Assembly (NCBI RefSeq): GCF_003056055.1
Contig: NZ_PYFP01000002.1
Location: 744,001-808,000 of the forward strand
Source: Glaciimonas sp. PCH181
GTDB taxonomy: Bacteria > Pseudomonadota > Gammaproteobacteria > Burkholderiales > Burkholderiaceae_D
Length of the DNA: 64,000 nt
Reading direction: 5' to 3'
Shown: piece after piece, positions 19,665-28,870 of the stretch
Numbering within the stretch: the stretch's first letter is position 1
Layout of the letters: every line of letters starts with the position of its first letter
Position numbers and translations under genes: made by a program
Notes under the pieces: model-generated
Seen by the model: only the letters and a program-made list of their open reading frames with translations
Databases searched by the model: none
Told to the model about the DNA's origin: nothing

Positions 19665-20663
19665 ATGCGCAACGAAGTTCAGCAAACAGCCCCTCGTACA
19701 GTAGATATCATCATTTACCCAGGCTTCAAAGCCCTGGAAGCCATCGGCCCATTAAAAGTATTCGACTACACCAACACCTGCCTGCGTCAGCGCCAGCGAC
19801 CAGACGGCTACGAAGTCGCCATCGCCTCAACCAAAACCGGCACAATCACCTCCGACTCCCTGATGTCACTGCAAGCAACAAAAGCCATCAGCATGCTGGC
19901 GTTGCCCGACCTCGCCATGATAGTCGGTGCCCCCGATATCGAAAAAGCCCTCCTCGATTCACCTGAAATAGTCGAATGGGTCACCAACGCCGCACCAAAA
20001 ATACAACGCCTCGCCGCGCTCTGCACCGGCAGTTTTTTTTTAGCTGAAGGCGGTGCCCTCGACGGCCGCCGCGCCACCACCCATTGGCGCTTCTCCGAAC
20101 TATTACGCAAAAAATACCCTGCCGTAAAAGTCGACGCCGACGCGATCTTTATTCGCGAAGGCAACATCTGGACCTCCGCCGGGGTCACGGCAGGAATGGA
20201 CCTGGCGCTGGCAATTGTCGAAGAAGATTTCGGGCCAGAAATCGCGCTCGAGGTCGCACGCGATCTGGTCATCTATCTGAAACGCCCCGGCGGCCAGTCG
20301 CAATTCAGTGTCCATCTCTCCAGCCAGATGACCACCCACCCCTCGATACGCCAATTACAAAGCTGGATCATGTCCCATCTGGACGAAGACTTAAGCGTGC
20401 CAAAACTAGCCGCAAGGGTCGCCATGAGCGAACGAAACTTCACTCGCGTGTTTCAACGCGAAACCGCCGACAGTCCTGCAGAATTTATAGAAAGCGCGCG
20501 ATTTGAAGTTGCCCGGCGCATGCTGGAAGAAAACAACGCCCCGCTCAAACTGATTGTCCTGAAAACCGGCTTCCGCACAGAGGAAAAAATGCGCCGCGTA
20601 TTTCAGAAAAAGATCGGCGTCACGCCCAAAGTCTATCGTGAGCGTTTCTCGACTACGTTATAA
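19665..20663 (+). CDS. GlxA-type AraC regulator with DJ-1/PfpI domain
   Basis: A 332-residue regulator. The N-terminal half is an amidase-like DJ-1/PfpI domain (VDIIIYPGFKALEAIGPLKVF and the nucleophile-elbow-like AALCTGSFFLAEGGALDGRRATTHW). The C-terminal half is an AraC-type double helix-turn-helix (DEDLSVPKLAARVAMSERNFTRVFQRETADSPAEFI, then GFRTEEKMRRVFQKKIGVTPKVYRERF). Relatives respond to nitrogenous or other small metabolites. Here it follows the pqq operon and precedes the formaldehyde genes; its target is unknown. The start at 19665 lacks a clear ribosome site. Confidence 0.88.
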   Translation: MRNEVQQTAPRTVDIIIYPGFKALEAIGPLKVFDYTNTCLRQRQRPDGYEVAIASTKTGTITSDSLMSLQATKAISMLALPDLAMIVGAPDIEKALLDSPEIVEWVTNAAPKIQRLAALCTGSFFLAEGGALDGRRATTHWRFSELLRKKYPAVKVDADAIFIREGNIWTSAGVTAGMDLALAIVEEDFGPEIALEVARDLVIYLKRPGGQSQFSVHLSSQMTTHPSIRQLQSWIMSHLDEDLSVPKLAARVAMSERNFTRVFQRETADSPAEFIESARFEVARRMLEENNAPLKLIVLKTGFRTEEKMRRVFQKKIGVTPKVYRERFSTTL

Positions 20664-20864
20664 ATGCGTATTGCCCGGCCTGCCGATCAAGGCAGGTTAC
20701 TGATTAGCGCCCTCCCCATCGTCATTCAACAATCGCAATCCTATATCCACTATTATTGCTAACACGCATAGGTCTATGCGTGAGTTTATTCGGAAAAAGC
20801 AAAAAATACTCGGGCTGGATGGTGATTAGTTTTCACATCGACGGTGTCGCGCTTGTCTATATAA

Positions 20865-21125
20865 AAAGACCTGCCGGTGGTTAATGCCGTCTTTACGCCG
20901 GTGGTGCTACAGATGATTGCGGTCGGTGAAGAAACCGGCGATCTGGATGAGTTGATGGATGAAATCGCCAAAATGTATGAGCGTGAAGTTGATTACGAAC
21001 TCAAAACGCTATCCTCGCAAATCGAGCCGATTCTGATCGTTGCGCTAGGCATTATGGTATTGATTCTGGCGCTGGGTATCTTTTTACCGATGTGGAATCT
21101 GGGCAATGTGGCATTGAAAAACTAA
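20865..21125 (+). pseudogene. C-terminal remnant of a GspF/PilC inner-membrane protein
   Basis: About 85 in-frame codons after a TAA encode DLPVVNAVFTPVVLQMIAVGEETGDLDELMDEIAKMYEREVDYELKT-like sequence and end in a transmembrane helix (PILIVALGIMVLILALGIFLP). This is the conserved C-terminus of type II secretion or type IV pilus GspF/PilC proteins, which are about 400 residues. The rest of the gene and its partner genes are absent, so this is a broken fragment. A hairpin CGGCAGA/TCTGCCG follows it. Confidence 0.75.
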
Positions 21126-21387
21126 GCACAGTGCACGGCAGAGTCTGTTTTCAAGCGGGTTCTGCCGGGGATATAAAAATGCTAAAAATCTAAACAAAAA
21201 CAAGCAAAAAAAGCTGCCATCAATAGCAGATTTTTCACATTGCGGAACGAATGTGGGGATCTGTATCAAATATCAATCTTCACCTGACAAGATCGCCAGT
21301 AACGCTAGCAGAGAATGCCTTCCGACATTCTCGCGCTCAACGCTACTGACTGCATCGATTGCTGAACTTATGTAATTACTGATGTAA

Positions 21388-21963
21388 TTACTTACGTGCA
21401 GCGTTCGCCTTACCAACGTGCGCAGCAATCGCATCCATCAATGGTGGCGAGAGGCAATCGTACGGTGGCAAACCTAGCTCGACCAATCGTGCTCTGATCG
21501 CGCCCATGCTGTCAGGGCTGGTGCCTGTTTCCAGAATCGACGACACAAATGCGGCGAATTCCGGCGGTGCCCAACCACTCTCTGTCGAACGCTCAGTGTG
21601 CACAAAATCCAGGCCATGAAATGGATGTCCTGTATTTTCGATACGACCGTACATGTGCACGCCGCAATCTTTACACGCATGACGTTGAATCGCCGCGTTT
21701 GTATCGACAACTCTCAGCTTGTCGCCGTTAGCGATGACGTTAACGTTATCGCGTGAAGTCACCGCGATCTGTGCAAACAACGCGCCCTCTGGCTTCCAGC
21801 ATTTAGAACAACCGCACACGTGATTGTGGGCAATTTGTCCCTTGATCGTGACCTGCACTTTGTTGGTAGAACAGGCGCAAGAAAGCGTGCCGCCAGCAAA
21901 GTCAGCCGCAGCTGGTTTCAAACCGTTATCGACGGCTGGATGGATTTTGACTGCTGTATTCAT
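21388..21963 (-). CDS. gfa: S-(hydroxymethyl)glutathione synthase
   Basis: Zinc protein that speeds the condensation of formaldehyde with glutathione. From the start [12 protein letters not shown] it is 191 residues, the usual Gfa length. Cys groups that bind zinc are visible: [17 protein letters not shown] and [13 protein letters not shown]. The ATG at 21963 has GGAGAAATCTC upstream; longer in-frame starts to 22050 overlap fghA and lack a site. It follows fghA and frmA on the same strand, forming a glutathione-dependent formaldehyde oxidation operon. Confidence 0.93.
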   Translation of the reverse strand: MNTAVKIHPAVDNGLKPAAADFAGGTLSCACSTNKVQVTIKGQIAHNHVCGCSKCWKPEGALFAQIAVTSRDNVNVIANGDKLRVVDTNAAIQRHACKDCGVHMYGRIENTGHPFHGLDFVHTERSTESGWAPPEFAAFVSSILETGTSPDSMGAIRARLVELGLPPYDCLSPPLMDAIAAHVGKANAARK

Positions 21964-22033
21964 GAGATTTCTCCGTATGGATTTTATGGTTGTTAAAAGC
22001 TTGGTACTAAATGATGTGGTCATATTTGCGCCG

Positions 22034-22909
22034 TTACCGAGCGGCTCCATTTAGTTGTCGGTGGTGAAATCGTAAATGGTCTTCGATGAAGGTCGAAATG
22101 AAGTAATAACCATGGTCGTAGCCCGCATGCTGACGCAGCTCCAACGGCTGCTGCGCCTTTTCGCAAGCGGCATCAAACGCCTGCGGAAACAATTGGTCAG
22201 GCAAAAACTTATCGCTTAACCCTTGATCAATCAAAATCCCGTTCGGAAATGGTGCGCTCAGCTCCGCCATCAACGCGCTGGCGTCGTACTGCGACCAAGT
22301 ACTTTGATCACCGCCGAGATAACCAGAAAATGCCTTGACGCCCCAAGGGCAATGCGATGGCGCACAAATCGGTGCAAATGCAGACACCGACTTGAACAAA
22401 TCAGGATTGCGCAACGCCAACACCAGCGCCCCATGTCCACCCATCGAATGCCCGGTGATACCGATGTTCGCCGCATCGACCGCAAAGTTTTCTACGATCA
22501 ATCCGTGCAGTTCCAGAATGTAGCTATACATCCGGTAATGCTGGCGCCACGGCGCTTCGGTAGCATCAACATAAAACCCCGCCCCGATGCCGAAATCCCA
22601 GCTATCGGCCTCACCCGGCACGTTAGCGCCACGCGGACTGGTATCCGGCGCAATCAGCATCAAACCTTGCTGCGCCGCCACCCGTTGCGCGCCGCCTTTG
22701 GTCATGAACGTCTCTTCCGAGCAGGTCAGTCCGGCCAGATAAAACAAGGCAGGAACATTGCCCTCTTTTGCCTGAGGCGGCAGAAATACCGAAAACCGCA
22801 TCGGCAAACCGATCGCTGTCGACTGATGGCGATAGAACCGCTGCACGCCACCAAAGCAAGCGTGTTCGCTGATCAGTTCAAGCGGTGACACCGGTGTTTG
22901 GGTAGACAT
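22034..22909 (-). CDS. fghA: S-formylglutathione hydrolase
   Basis: Esterase that releases formate and glutathione from S-formylglutathione. From [13 protein letters not shown] it is 291 residues. The serine nucleophile is in [17 protein letters not shown], and Asp/His of the triad are near [12 protein letters not shown] and [14 protein letters not shown]. An early motif, [19 protein letters not shown], is characteristic. It begins 12 bp after frmA. An in-frame start at 22924 overlaps frmA and is less likely. Confidence 0.94.
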   Translation of the reverse strand: MSTQTPVSPLELISEHACFGGVQRFYRHQSTAIGLPMRFSVFLPPQAKEGNVPALFYLAGLTCSEETFMTKGGAQRVAAQQGLMLIAPDTSPRGANVPGEADSWDFGIGAGFYVDATEAPWRQHYRMYSYILELHGLIVENFAVDAANIGITGHSMGGHGALVLALRNPDLFKSVSAFAPICAPSHCPWGVKAFSGYLGGDQSTWSQYDASALMAELSAPFPNGILIDQGLSDKFLPDQLFPQAFDAACEKAQQPLELRQHAGYDHGYYFISTFIEDHLRFHHRQLNGAAR

Positions 22910-22920
22910 TGCGACCCCGC

Positions 22921-24027
22921 TCAATACAACACAACGGATCGAATCGACTCGCCGCTTTTCATCAGATCGAAGCCTTCGTTGATACGCTCCAGCGGCAATG
23001 TATGCGTAATCAAATCATCGATATTCAGTTTACCTTCCATGTACCAGTCAACAATCTTCGGTACATCGGTACGCCCGCGTGCACCACCGAAAGCAGAACC
23101 TTTCCACTCACGCCCTGTCACCAACTGGAACGGTCGTGTGCTGATTTCCTGGCCTGCTGCTGCCACGCCGATGATGAACGACTGGCCCCAGCCTTTATGC
23201 GTACATTCCAGCGCCTGACGCATCGTGGTGGTGTTACCGATGCACTCGAAAGAATAGTCGGCACCGCCATCGGTCAACTGCACGATATGATCGACAACGT
23301 TTGCAACTTCTTTCGGATTCACGAAATGCGTCATACCGAATTTGCGTGCCATTTCGATGCGGCCCGGATTGATATCGACACCGATAATTTTGTCAGCGCC
23401 GACCATTTTCGCGCCTTGAATCACGTTCAATCCAATCCCGCCAAGTCCAAATACAACAACATTCGCACCCGCTTCCACTTTGGCCGAGAAAACTACCGCG
23501 CCAACCCCGGTTGTGACACCGCAACCGATGTAGCAAGCCTTATCGAATGGCGCATCTTCGCGGATTTTTGCCAATGCGATTTCTGGTACGACGATGTAAT
23601 TAGAGAACGTCGACGTTCCCATGTAATGGAAGATTGGCTTACCATCAATCGAGAAGCGCGAAGTCGCATCCGGCATCAAACCACGGCCTTGCGTCGAACG
23701 AATCGACTGGCATAAATTAGTCTTGCGGGATAAGCAATATTTGCACTGGCGACACTCTGGCGTGTACAGCGGAATGACGTGATCGTCCTTCTTCAGTGTG
23801 GTCACACCGGGACCGACATCAACCACAATACCCGCGCCTTCATGGCCCAGAATCGACGGGAAAATACCTTCAGGATCAGCGCCCGACAAAGTGTAATAGT
23901 CGGTATGGCAAATCCCGGTCGCCTTGATTTCGACCAGCACTTCACCCGCCCGGGGGCCGGCCAGATCAACTTCTTCAATGGTGAGCGGTGATCCGGCTTT
24001 CCATGCGACTGCGGCTTTCGTTTTCAT
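22921..24027 (-). CDS. frmA: S-(hydroxymethyl)glutathione dehydrogenase, class III
   Basis: NAD-dependent zinc alcohol dehydrogenase that oxidises S-(hydroxymethyl)glutathione, the formaldehyde adduct. The 368 residues match class III. Catalytic zinc ligands are in TGICHTDYYTLSG and GHEGAGIV, structural zinc in CRQCKYCLSRKTNLC, and the NAD-binding GLGGIGLNVIQGAK follows. It is the first gene of the frmA-fghA-gfa operon. With PQQ alcohol dehydrogenases producing formaldehyde in the periplasm, it is a cytoplasmic sink leading to formate. Confidence 0.96.
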   Translation of the reverse strand: MKTKAAVAWKAGSPLTIEEVDLAGPRAGEVLVEIKATGICHTDYYTLSGADPEGIFPSILGHEGAGIVVDVGPGVTTLKKDDHVIPLYTPECRQCKYCLSRKTNLCQSIRSTQGRGLMPDATSRFSIDGKPIFHYMGTSTFSNYIVVPEIALAKIREDAPFDKACYIGCGVTTGVGAVVFSAKVEAGANVVVFGLGGIGLNVIQGAKMVGADKIIGVDINPGRIEMARKFGMTHFVNPKEVANVVDHIVQLTDGGADYSFECIGNTTTMRQALECTHKGWGQSFIIGVAAAGQEISTRPFQLVTGREWKGSAFGGARGRTDVPKIVDWYMEGKLNIDDLITHTLPLERINEGFDLMKSGESIRSVVLY

Positions 24028-24519
24028 CTATTGAGCTCCATAAAAAATTTTATAATCGTATTCTGCTGTCCGAAAAAGACGACAAATGGAAATCAGCAAA
24101 AATTTGGCTGAAAATGCCGCAATTCCGTCCGCATTTGCATCCCAACCTGACTTACAGTTACTAGTACCTGACCTGCTGGACATCACTCCGCCGACCACCC
24201 GCCTTTGGCTTGCTGACGTGCCATCAAACTGGTTTAAAAAATGCTGCACTGCAGTTAAACCGCATCAAACGTATCAATTCCGTACCAACACAACACCGCA
24301 GTGTTCCGCAAATCGCACATCACTTTCTTGCCCGATTTTGCCACCCCTGCATAATTTCTTCATCTGTCGGCTGGAGTAGGTTAGTATCGTCAGACACACA
24401 AAAAATGCAGATTCGGAAAGCTTATTCCGAACATAAGCAAAAAACAGTCCACACACATATTCGGCGTCAGACGGTGTTTTTCCCAACGCCAATATGCGAT
24501 GTTTGTCAGAGGAGACACC
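24028..24519. promoter_or_regulatory. Divergent spacer between frmA and the AcoR-type activator
   Basis: A 492-bp non-coding stretch that must hold both promoters. A 7-bp inverted repeat GGTTTAA / TTAAACC (24231-24261, 17-nt spacer) and GCTTA-TTCCGAACA-TAAGC near 24419-24437 are possible operator sites. I found no GG-N10-GC sigma-54 promoter here on either strand. Confidence 0.4.
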
Positions 24520-26511
24520 ATGACAGAAGTTGCGGAACAGCACGTTAAGCACGTCCATTCAGTTGTTCAAAGCAGAACGAAACCCGACGGCATTATTGGT
24601 GGAAATCCCATCGTTAATTCGTGGATCAGATGCTTAAACGAATACAGTCTGGACCCCGACAATTGCGATGAACCCATCGTTATCGGTAACGTTGAATTGC
24701 AAGAACGACAGGCACGTCTGGCAGATGTGCAAGAGGTCGCCAAGATCGAAATGGCGAACCTTTATCAGCAATTGGCCGGGTCCGGATACGCCATCATGCT
24801 GATGGATTGCGATGGCGTTTTACTCAATTATTTTGGCGACCCAAGCTTCACCCACGCGGCGTCAAAAACAGGCTTGATGCAAGGCGCAGTATGGAGTGAA
24901 CGCTTGCAAGGCACCAACGGTATGGGTACTTGCCTGATCGAAAAAAGACCGATCATTGTTCATCAAAACGAGCACTATTTAGTCCGCAATATCGGCATCA
25001 GTTGCGCCGCTGCCCCCATCTGCAATCATCAGGGCGATGTGCTGGCAGTGCTGGATGCATCGGGCGAATCGAAACTGGCCCAGCAGCACACGTTGGCGCT
25101 GGTCAACATGTCGGTGCAAATGATTGAAAATCGGGTTTTTCTGCAACAATTTCATCGTGAATATATTGTCCGTTTTCATAACCGGCCTGAGTTCGTCGGC
25201 ACGCTAAGCGAAGGCGCTATCGCTTTCGACGAAGCGGGCACCATTCTGGCCGCAACGCGCTGCGCGCAGTTCCAACTCGGCGTGCGTTCTCCTACCGAGA
25301 TTTACGGTCGCAATATCACAGAATTATTTAATGTATCGCTGCCGGGATTGCTAGATAGCAGTCTCAAAAAAGCATTCCATCCAACCCCGATTTTTGAAGT
25401 CCGCAGCGGTGCCCGTTTTTTTGCGGTGATCTATCCGCCAGAGCCAACCCAGAGCGCATCGCGCTTATCTACGCAAAAACGTGATTTATTCAAAGCCGAT
25501 AAAAGCGATAAAACTGCGCAGACGTCGCGGACCCCGCTGGACGAATTACATTTCGGCGATCTGGCGATGTCCGTCAACGTGCATGCGGCCAAGCGCGTGT
25601 TGGAACGCGACGTTGCGATTATTTTATTGGGCGAAACAGGGACCGGAAAAGAGATGTTTGCCAAGGCTGCGCATATGTCCAGCAGCCGCGTGCAGCAACC
25701 TTTCGTAGCGATTAACTGTGCGTCGATTCCTGAGTCTTTGATTGAGAGTGAACTGTTCGGTTATAAGTCCGGCGCGTTTACAGGTGCTAGCAAAGATGGT
25801 CAACGCGGCAAGATTTTTCAGGCAAATGGTGGCACGTTATTTTTGGATGAAATCGGGGATATGCCGATGTCATTGCAAGCGCGATTGTTGCGTGTGCTGG
25901 AAGAGCGGGAGGTCATGCCATTGGGTGGCGACCGGCCGATCAAGCTGGATATCCGGTTGATTAGTGCAACGCATTGCGATCTACAAACAAAAATTACAGA
26001 GAATCTTTTCCGCGAGGATTTGTATTATCGCTTGCTCGGTTTGACGATTACGTTGCCATCGCTGCGGGTGCGTACGGATAAGCAAGCATTGATTAAACAT
26101 TTGTTGATTAAAGAAAGCGGCGGCGACAATAACATTGAAATCGATGACGATCTTTTGACGATTTTTGATCAGCATCGCTGGCCGGGGAATATCAGGCAAT
26201 TGCGGCATCTGTTGCGGACGATGATTGCGTTGCGGGATGAGGATGTTTTGAGTGTTCGTGATCTACCGGAAGGGTTCTTTACGGGGTCATTGCCGAGCGT
26301 GGCGTTGCCGGTTGGGTGCGATGGCGGCGCGGGGTTGGAGGGGAAGCGGAATCCTTTGGAAAATGCCGAACGCGATGCATTGATTCAGGAGCTTGAGCAG
26401 CATGGCTGGAATATCACGACGTTGTCGAAGCAATTGAAGATGAGTCGGAATACCTTGTATCGGAAGATGCGGCGGCTTGATGTGAAGGAATTAGATCGTG
26501 TTACGGTTTAG
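24520..26511 (+). CDS. AcoR-type sigma-54-dependent activator, first paralogue
   Basis: A 663-residue enhancer-binding protein. Order: a GAF-like sensor in the N-terminal third (YAIMLMDCDGVLLNYFG, WSERLQGTNGMGTCLIEKRPIIVHQNEHYL); a PAS-like middle (EGAIAFDEAGTILAATRCAQFQLG); AAA+ with Walker A GETGTGKE (about 371-378), sigma-54-contacting GAFTGA (about 417) and GGTLFLDEIGDM; and a C-terminal Fis helix-turn-helix (ITTLSKQLKMSRNTLYRKMRRL). Relatives activate alcohol and acetoin catabolism genes. Start by AGAGGAG before the ATG at 24520. It sits between the formaldehyde genes and the xox operon and may activate the sigma-54 promoters listed here. It has no receiver domain, so it probably senses a small molecule. 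Confidence 0.9.
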   Translation: MTEVAEQHVKHVHSVVQSRTKPDGIIGGNPIVNSWIRCLNEYSLDPDNCDEPIVIGNVELQERQARLADVQEVAKIEMANLYQQLAGSGYAIMLMDCDGVLLNYFGDPSFTHAASKTGLMQGAVWSERLQGTNGMGTCLIEKRPIIVHQNEHYLVRNIGISCAAAPICNHQGDVLAVLDASGESKLAQQHTLALVNMSVQMIENRVFLQQFHREYIVRFHNRPEFVGTLSEGAIAFDEAGTILAATRCAQFQLGVRSPTEIYGRNITELFNVSLPGLLDSSLKKAFHPTPIFEVRSGARFFAVIYPPEPTQSASRLSTQKRDLFKADKSDKTAQTSRTPLDELHFGDLAMSVNVHAAKRVLERDVAIILLGETGTGKEMFAKAAHMSSSRVQQPFVAINCASIPESLIESELFGYKSGAFTGASKDGQRGKIFQANGGTLFLDEIGDMPMSLQARLLRVLEEREVMPLGGDRPIKLDIRLISATHCDLQTKITENLFREDLYYRLLGLTITLPSLRVRTDKQALIKHLLIKESGGDNNIEIDDDLLTIFDQHRWPGNIRQLRHLLRTMIALRDEDVLSVRDLPEGFFTGSLPSVALPVGCDGGAGLEGKRNPLENAERDALIQELEQHGWNITTLSKQLKMSRNTLYRKMRRLDVKELDRVTV

Positions 26512-26614
26512 CGCGATGGGATCGCGGTTTCTTTTTCAGGTGGGGGTTTGGCATCAATTAGGTTGGTGATTGATGCTAGCGCTATCAATTTTGGGAGAAT
26601 TTCTTGTAACTGAA

Positions 26615-26719
26615 ACGGTATGTTCTCTGTTGATGCAAGCCGGGGCGGACTGGGGCAGCCGGTCACTTTTTCTTGCTTCAGCTAGGCCCCTCGGCTTGCA
26701 TCAACGGGGCACATACCGT
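26615..26719. repeat. Dispersed intergenic repeat, copy D
   Basis: About 105 bp bounded by imperfect inverted ends: ACGGTATGT...GTTGATGCAAGCC on the left (13-bp exact core 26629-26641) and GGCTTGCATCAAC...ACATACCGT on the right (26693-26705 core). The left half (GATGCAAGCCGGGG, then GGTCACTTTTTCTTGCTTCAGCTAGGC) matches the right end of copy C in reverse. It lies between the activator and the ATP-grasp gene, the 3' ends of which face each other. Confidence 0.65.
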
Positions 26720-26745
26720 GTTAAATACCGCCAGCCGAATTCCCA

Positions 26746-27765
26746 TCACAATCCATCAAACGCTGCCACATCAACACTCACAGTCACAGCAGAAAACACC
26801 CTCTGCGGCAGCGACTGCCGCCAAGACGGGTCCAACAACTCCACCACCAACCCGGCCGGATTACACCCAATCGATGCCTGCAAGCCAGCAAACGACGTAG
26901 TCATCTGCGGATTAATTTCCAACACAACCGCCCCCGCATCAGACAAAATAAAATCCACCCCCACATAGCCCCATAACCCAGGAATAGCAGCAGAAATTTG
27001 CTGCGCCAAACGATCGAATTCACCCGAAGAATCCGCAAAACTATTAATCATGCTGCCCAAAAAATATAACTGATTATCCCGCACCGCAATACGTTGCTTA
27101 TTACAACTCAACACCCGTGCCCACCCATCACAACAAAGCAAAGAAAGACTACAAGGCTGACCGGAAATAAACGGCTGCAAAACATAATCATCATCCCCAT
27201 TCGCCTCTATCCACGCCAGGGCCCGAACAGGCCCGCTAAAGATACGCGTATCCCTGCACCCCGCTCCTTTATCCGGCTTAACCACCCACGCCGAAGCCAC
27301 AATTTGATCGGATAAATTATCCTGCGAAGTATAAGTCGGGGCCACCAACACACCAGCATCCCGCAATGTCTGAATAGTACATAACTTGCTAGCCGCCACC
27401 CGTACCGCATCCGGCGCACTACCCAACAAAATCCGACCGGCACCCAGCACCCGCTGCGACAACACAGCCAATATCTCGTTAGCCTCAGGCGCAACTAGCC
27501 AGACAGCATCTGCCGCCACGACACAATCATCGAATTGGGATTCAAAACTGCCAGAAACCGAAACTACCTGCACAGACTGCGCCAATACCGGATCAAGCCC
27601 CGGCAAACGCGCATCGCGCATCACAGTGACATTCACCTCCGGCAGTGCCGCAAGATCGGCTAGCAATGCGCGATGCATCATCTCGCCATGATGCATATCG
27701 GCAGAGCGATATTCTTGATTCGTCCGGCCACCGCCTGACGAATAATCGAATAAAAAAACATCCAT
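26746..27765 (-). CDS. MfnD/OrfY-like ATP-grasp ligase
   Basis: A 339-residue ATP-grasp enzyme. Visible are a Rossmann-like N-terminus, VAPTYTSQD, the ATP-binding WVVKPDKGAGCRDTRIF, and the metal-binding end GYVGVDFILSDAGAVVLEINPQMTTSFAGL. This layout resembles tyramine-glutamate ligase MfnD and OrfY of methylotrophs, which act in methanofuran/methylofuran-type cofactor synthesis for H4MPT-linked formaldehyde oxidation. No other gene of that pathway is in the window. It is convergent with the AcoR-type gene and upstream of nothing on its strand here. Another amino-acid ligation is possible. The ribosome site before 27765 is modest. Confidence 0.72.
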   Translation of the reverse strand: MDVFLFDYSSGGGRTNQEYRSADMHHGEMMHRALLADLAALPEVNVTVMRDARLPGLDPVLAQSVQVVSVSGSFESQFDDCVVAADAVWLVAPEANEILAVLSQRVLGAGRILLGSAPDAVRVAASKLCTIQTLRDAGVLVAPTYTSQDNLSDQIVASAWVVKPDKGAGCRDTRIFSGPVRALAWIEANGDDDYVLQPFISGQPCSLSLLCCDGWARVLSCNKQRIAVRDNQLYFLGSMINSFADSSGEFDRLAQQISAAIPGLWGYVGVDFILSDAGAVVLEINPQMTTSFAGLQASIGCNPAGLVVELLDPSWRQSLPQRVFSAVTVSVDVAAFDGL

Positions 27766-28018
27766 AAGAACACCGTTGTTTGAAATTCAGCGCAGTGACC
27801 TGCTGCATCATACTTAGGCGTAGAAAACGCCGTTTGTGCTGAGGTGCCCTTTAGTACATCGCCGCGAACATTGTCCGATCTCGGCAGCTACACCTCTTCC
27901 CGGCCATCGTCAGACAATCTCCTAAGACAACTCTGATGAACTGCACTTCATTACGTAAAACTGATCAGGCATTATTGTCATTTTTCTCCGCCATCGAACA
28001 ATCAAAACACCACTACCT

Positions 28019-28789
28019 TTAATGCTTGCTGTTCTCTTCTTTCGCCAGCGTCAACGTTTCTTCCATACGCAATAAATCTTGCGGTTTAGCAGCCGGTGCG
28101 CCAGCTGGTGCAGCTTTCCCGGCAGGCACAGCTGTAGCGATCTGATACACCCCGCCAGACACTTTATCGCTCAGAACAAACGTATATCGCTTATTCACGA
28201 ACTTCCCCAACCGCTCATGCTGCGGGTCATTCAGATATGGCTGAATGCTGACCTCGCTGCCCGCCAGCGGCTTGCCTTTATACGTAAACGTGATCGGTTT
28301 AACTTGCGCGGCACCGGCCAACGCCAACCGAATTCGCCTGCGAAAATAATTAGATGAACCGCCGGTTTGCTGCTGCATCTGCGCGATATCCCACTCTAGA
28401 AATCCGAGCAGGATCGGATTGCCCTGCGCATGTTCCATCTCTGGAATTTCTAGTTTCCGGGTGCCGGTCAAAAACCGTAAGGACACCGATGCAGAACCGT
28501 CCGGATTGATTTTAGTCACATCGACATGCACTTCGTCGCTCACAGCAGGTTTGCTATCGGCAATTTTTTTATACGTATAAGTCAGGTCTTGCGGCTTACT
28601 TATATTCTGCAAATGATTGGTTTGAAACAGCAACACCTCAGCAGGCGATATCGGCTGCACTGGCGCTGCTGGCGCTGCTGGCACCGCTTGTGCCGCCACC
28701 ATTTGGGCCGCCATCAGGCAAACACCACCGCATATTATTTTCGGAAATTTGCGAATCTGGGAAAGGCGATGTCCGAATAAATGCAGCAT
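28019..28789 (-). CDS. Exported protein of unknown function, last gene of the xox operon
   Basis: From MLHLFGHRLSQIRKFPKIICGGVCL it is 256 residues: a signal peptide (ending MVAAQA), an Ala/Pro-rich stretch, then a soluble domain with DLTYTYKKIADSKP, VHVDVTKINPDGSASVSLRFLTG and SGGVYQIATAVPAG. The start at 28789 is fixed by AGGAG six bases upstream; a longer frame to 28861 would nearly abut xoxJ. I do not recognise a family. It directly follows xoxJ, so a periplasmic role with the lanthanide methanol dehydrogenase is likely but unproven. Residues suited to metal binding are not concentrated in any motif I can see. Confidence 0.75.
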   Translation of the reverse strand: MLHLFGHRLSQIRKFPKIICGGVCLMAAQMVAAQAVPAAPAAPVQPISPAEVLLFQTNHLQNISKPQDLTYTYKKIADSKPAVSDEVHVDVTKINPDGSASVSLRFLTGTRKLEIPEMEHAQGNPILLGFLEWDIAQMQQQTGGSSNYFRRRIRLALAGAAQVKPITFTYKGKPLAGSEVSIQPYLNDPQHERLGKFVNKRYTFVLSDKVSGGVYQIATAVPAGKAAPAGAPAAKPQDLLRMEETLTLAKEENSKH

Positions 28790-28870
28790 TGAAACTCCTA
28801 TAAAAATCATGGCTTGCAAATCAAGAATCAGGATGCGCCAACGCCATTGCCGCCAGCGCATTCATGACCG

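Noticed and set aside
26570..26968. A plus-strand frame after the first AcoR-type gene
   Set aside because: It overlaps the repeat and the ATP-grasp gene on the other strand and has no domain or ribosome site.
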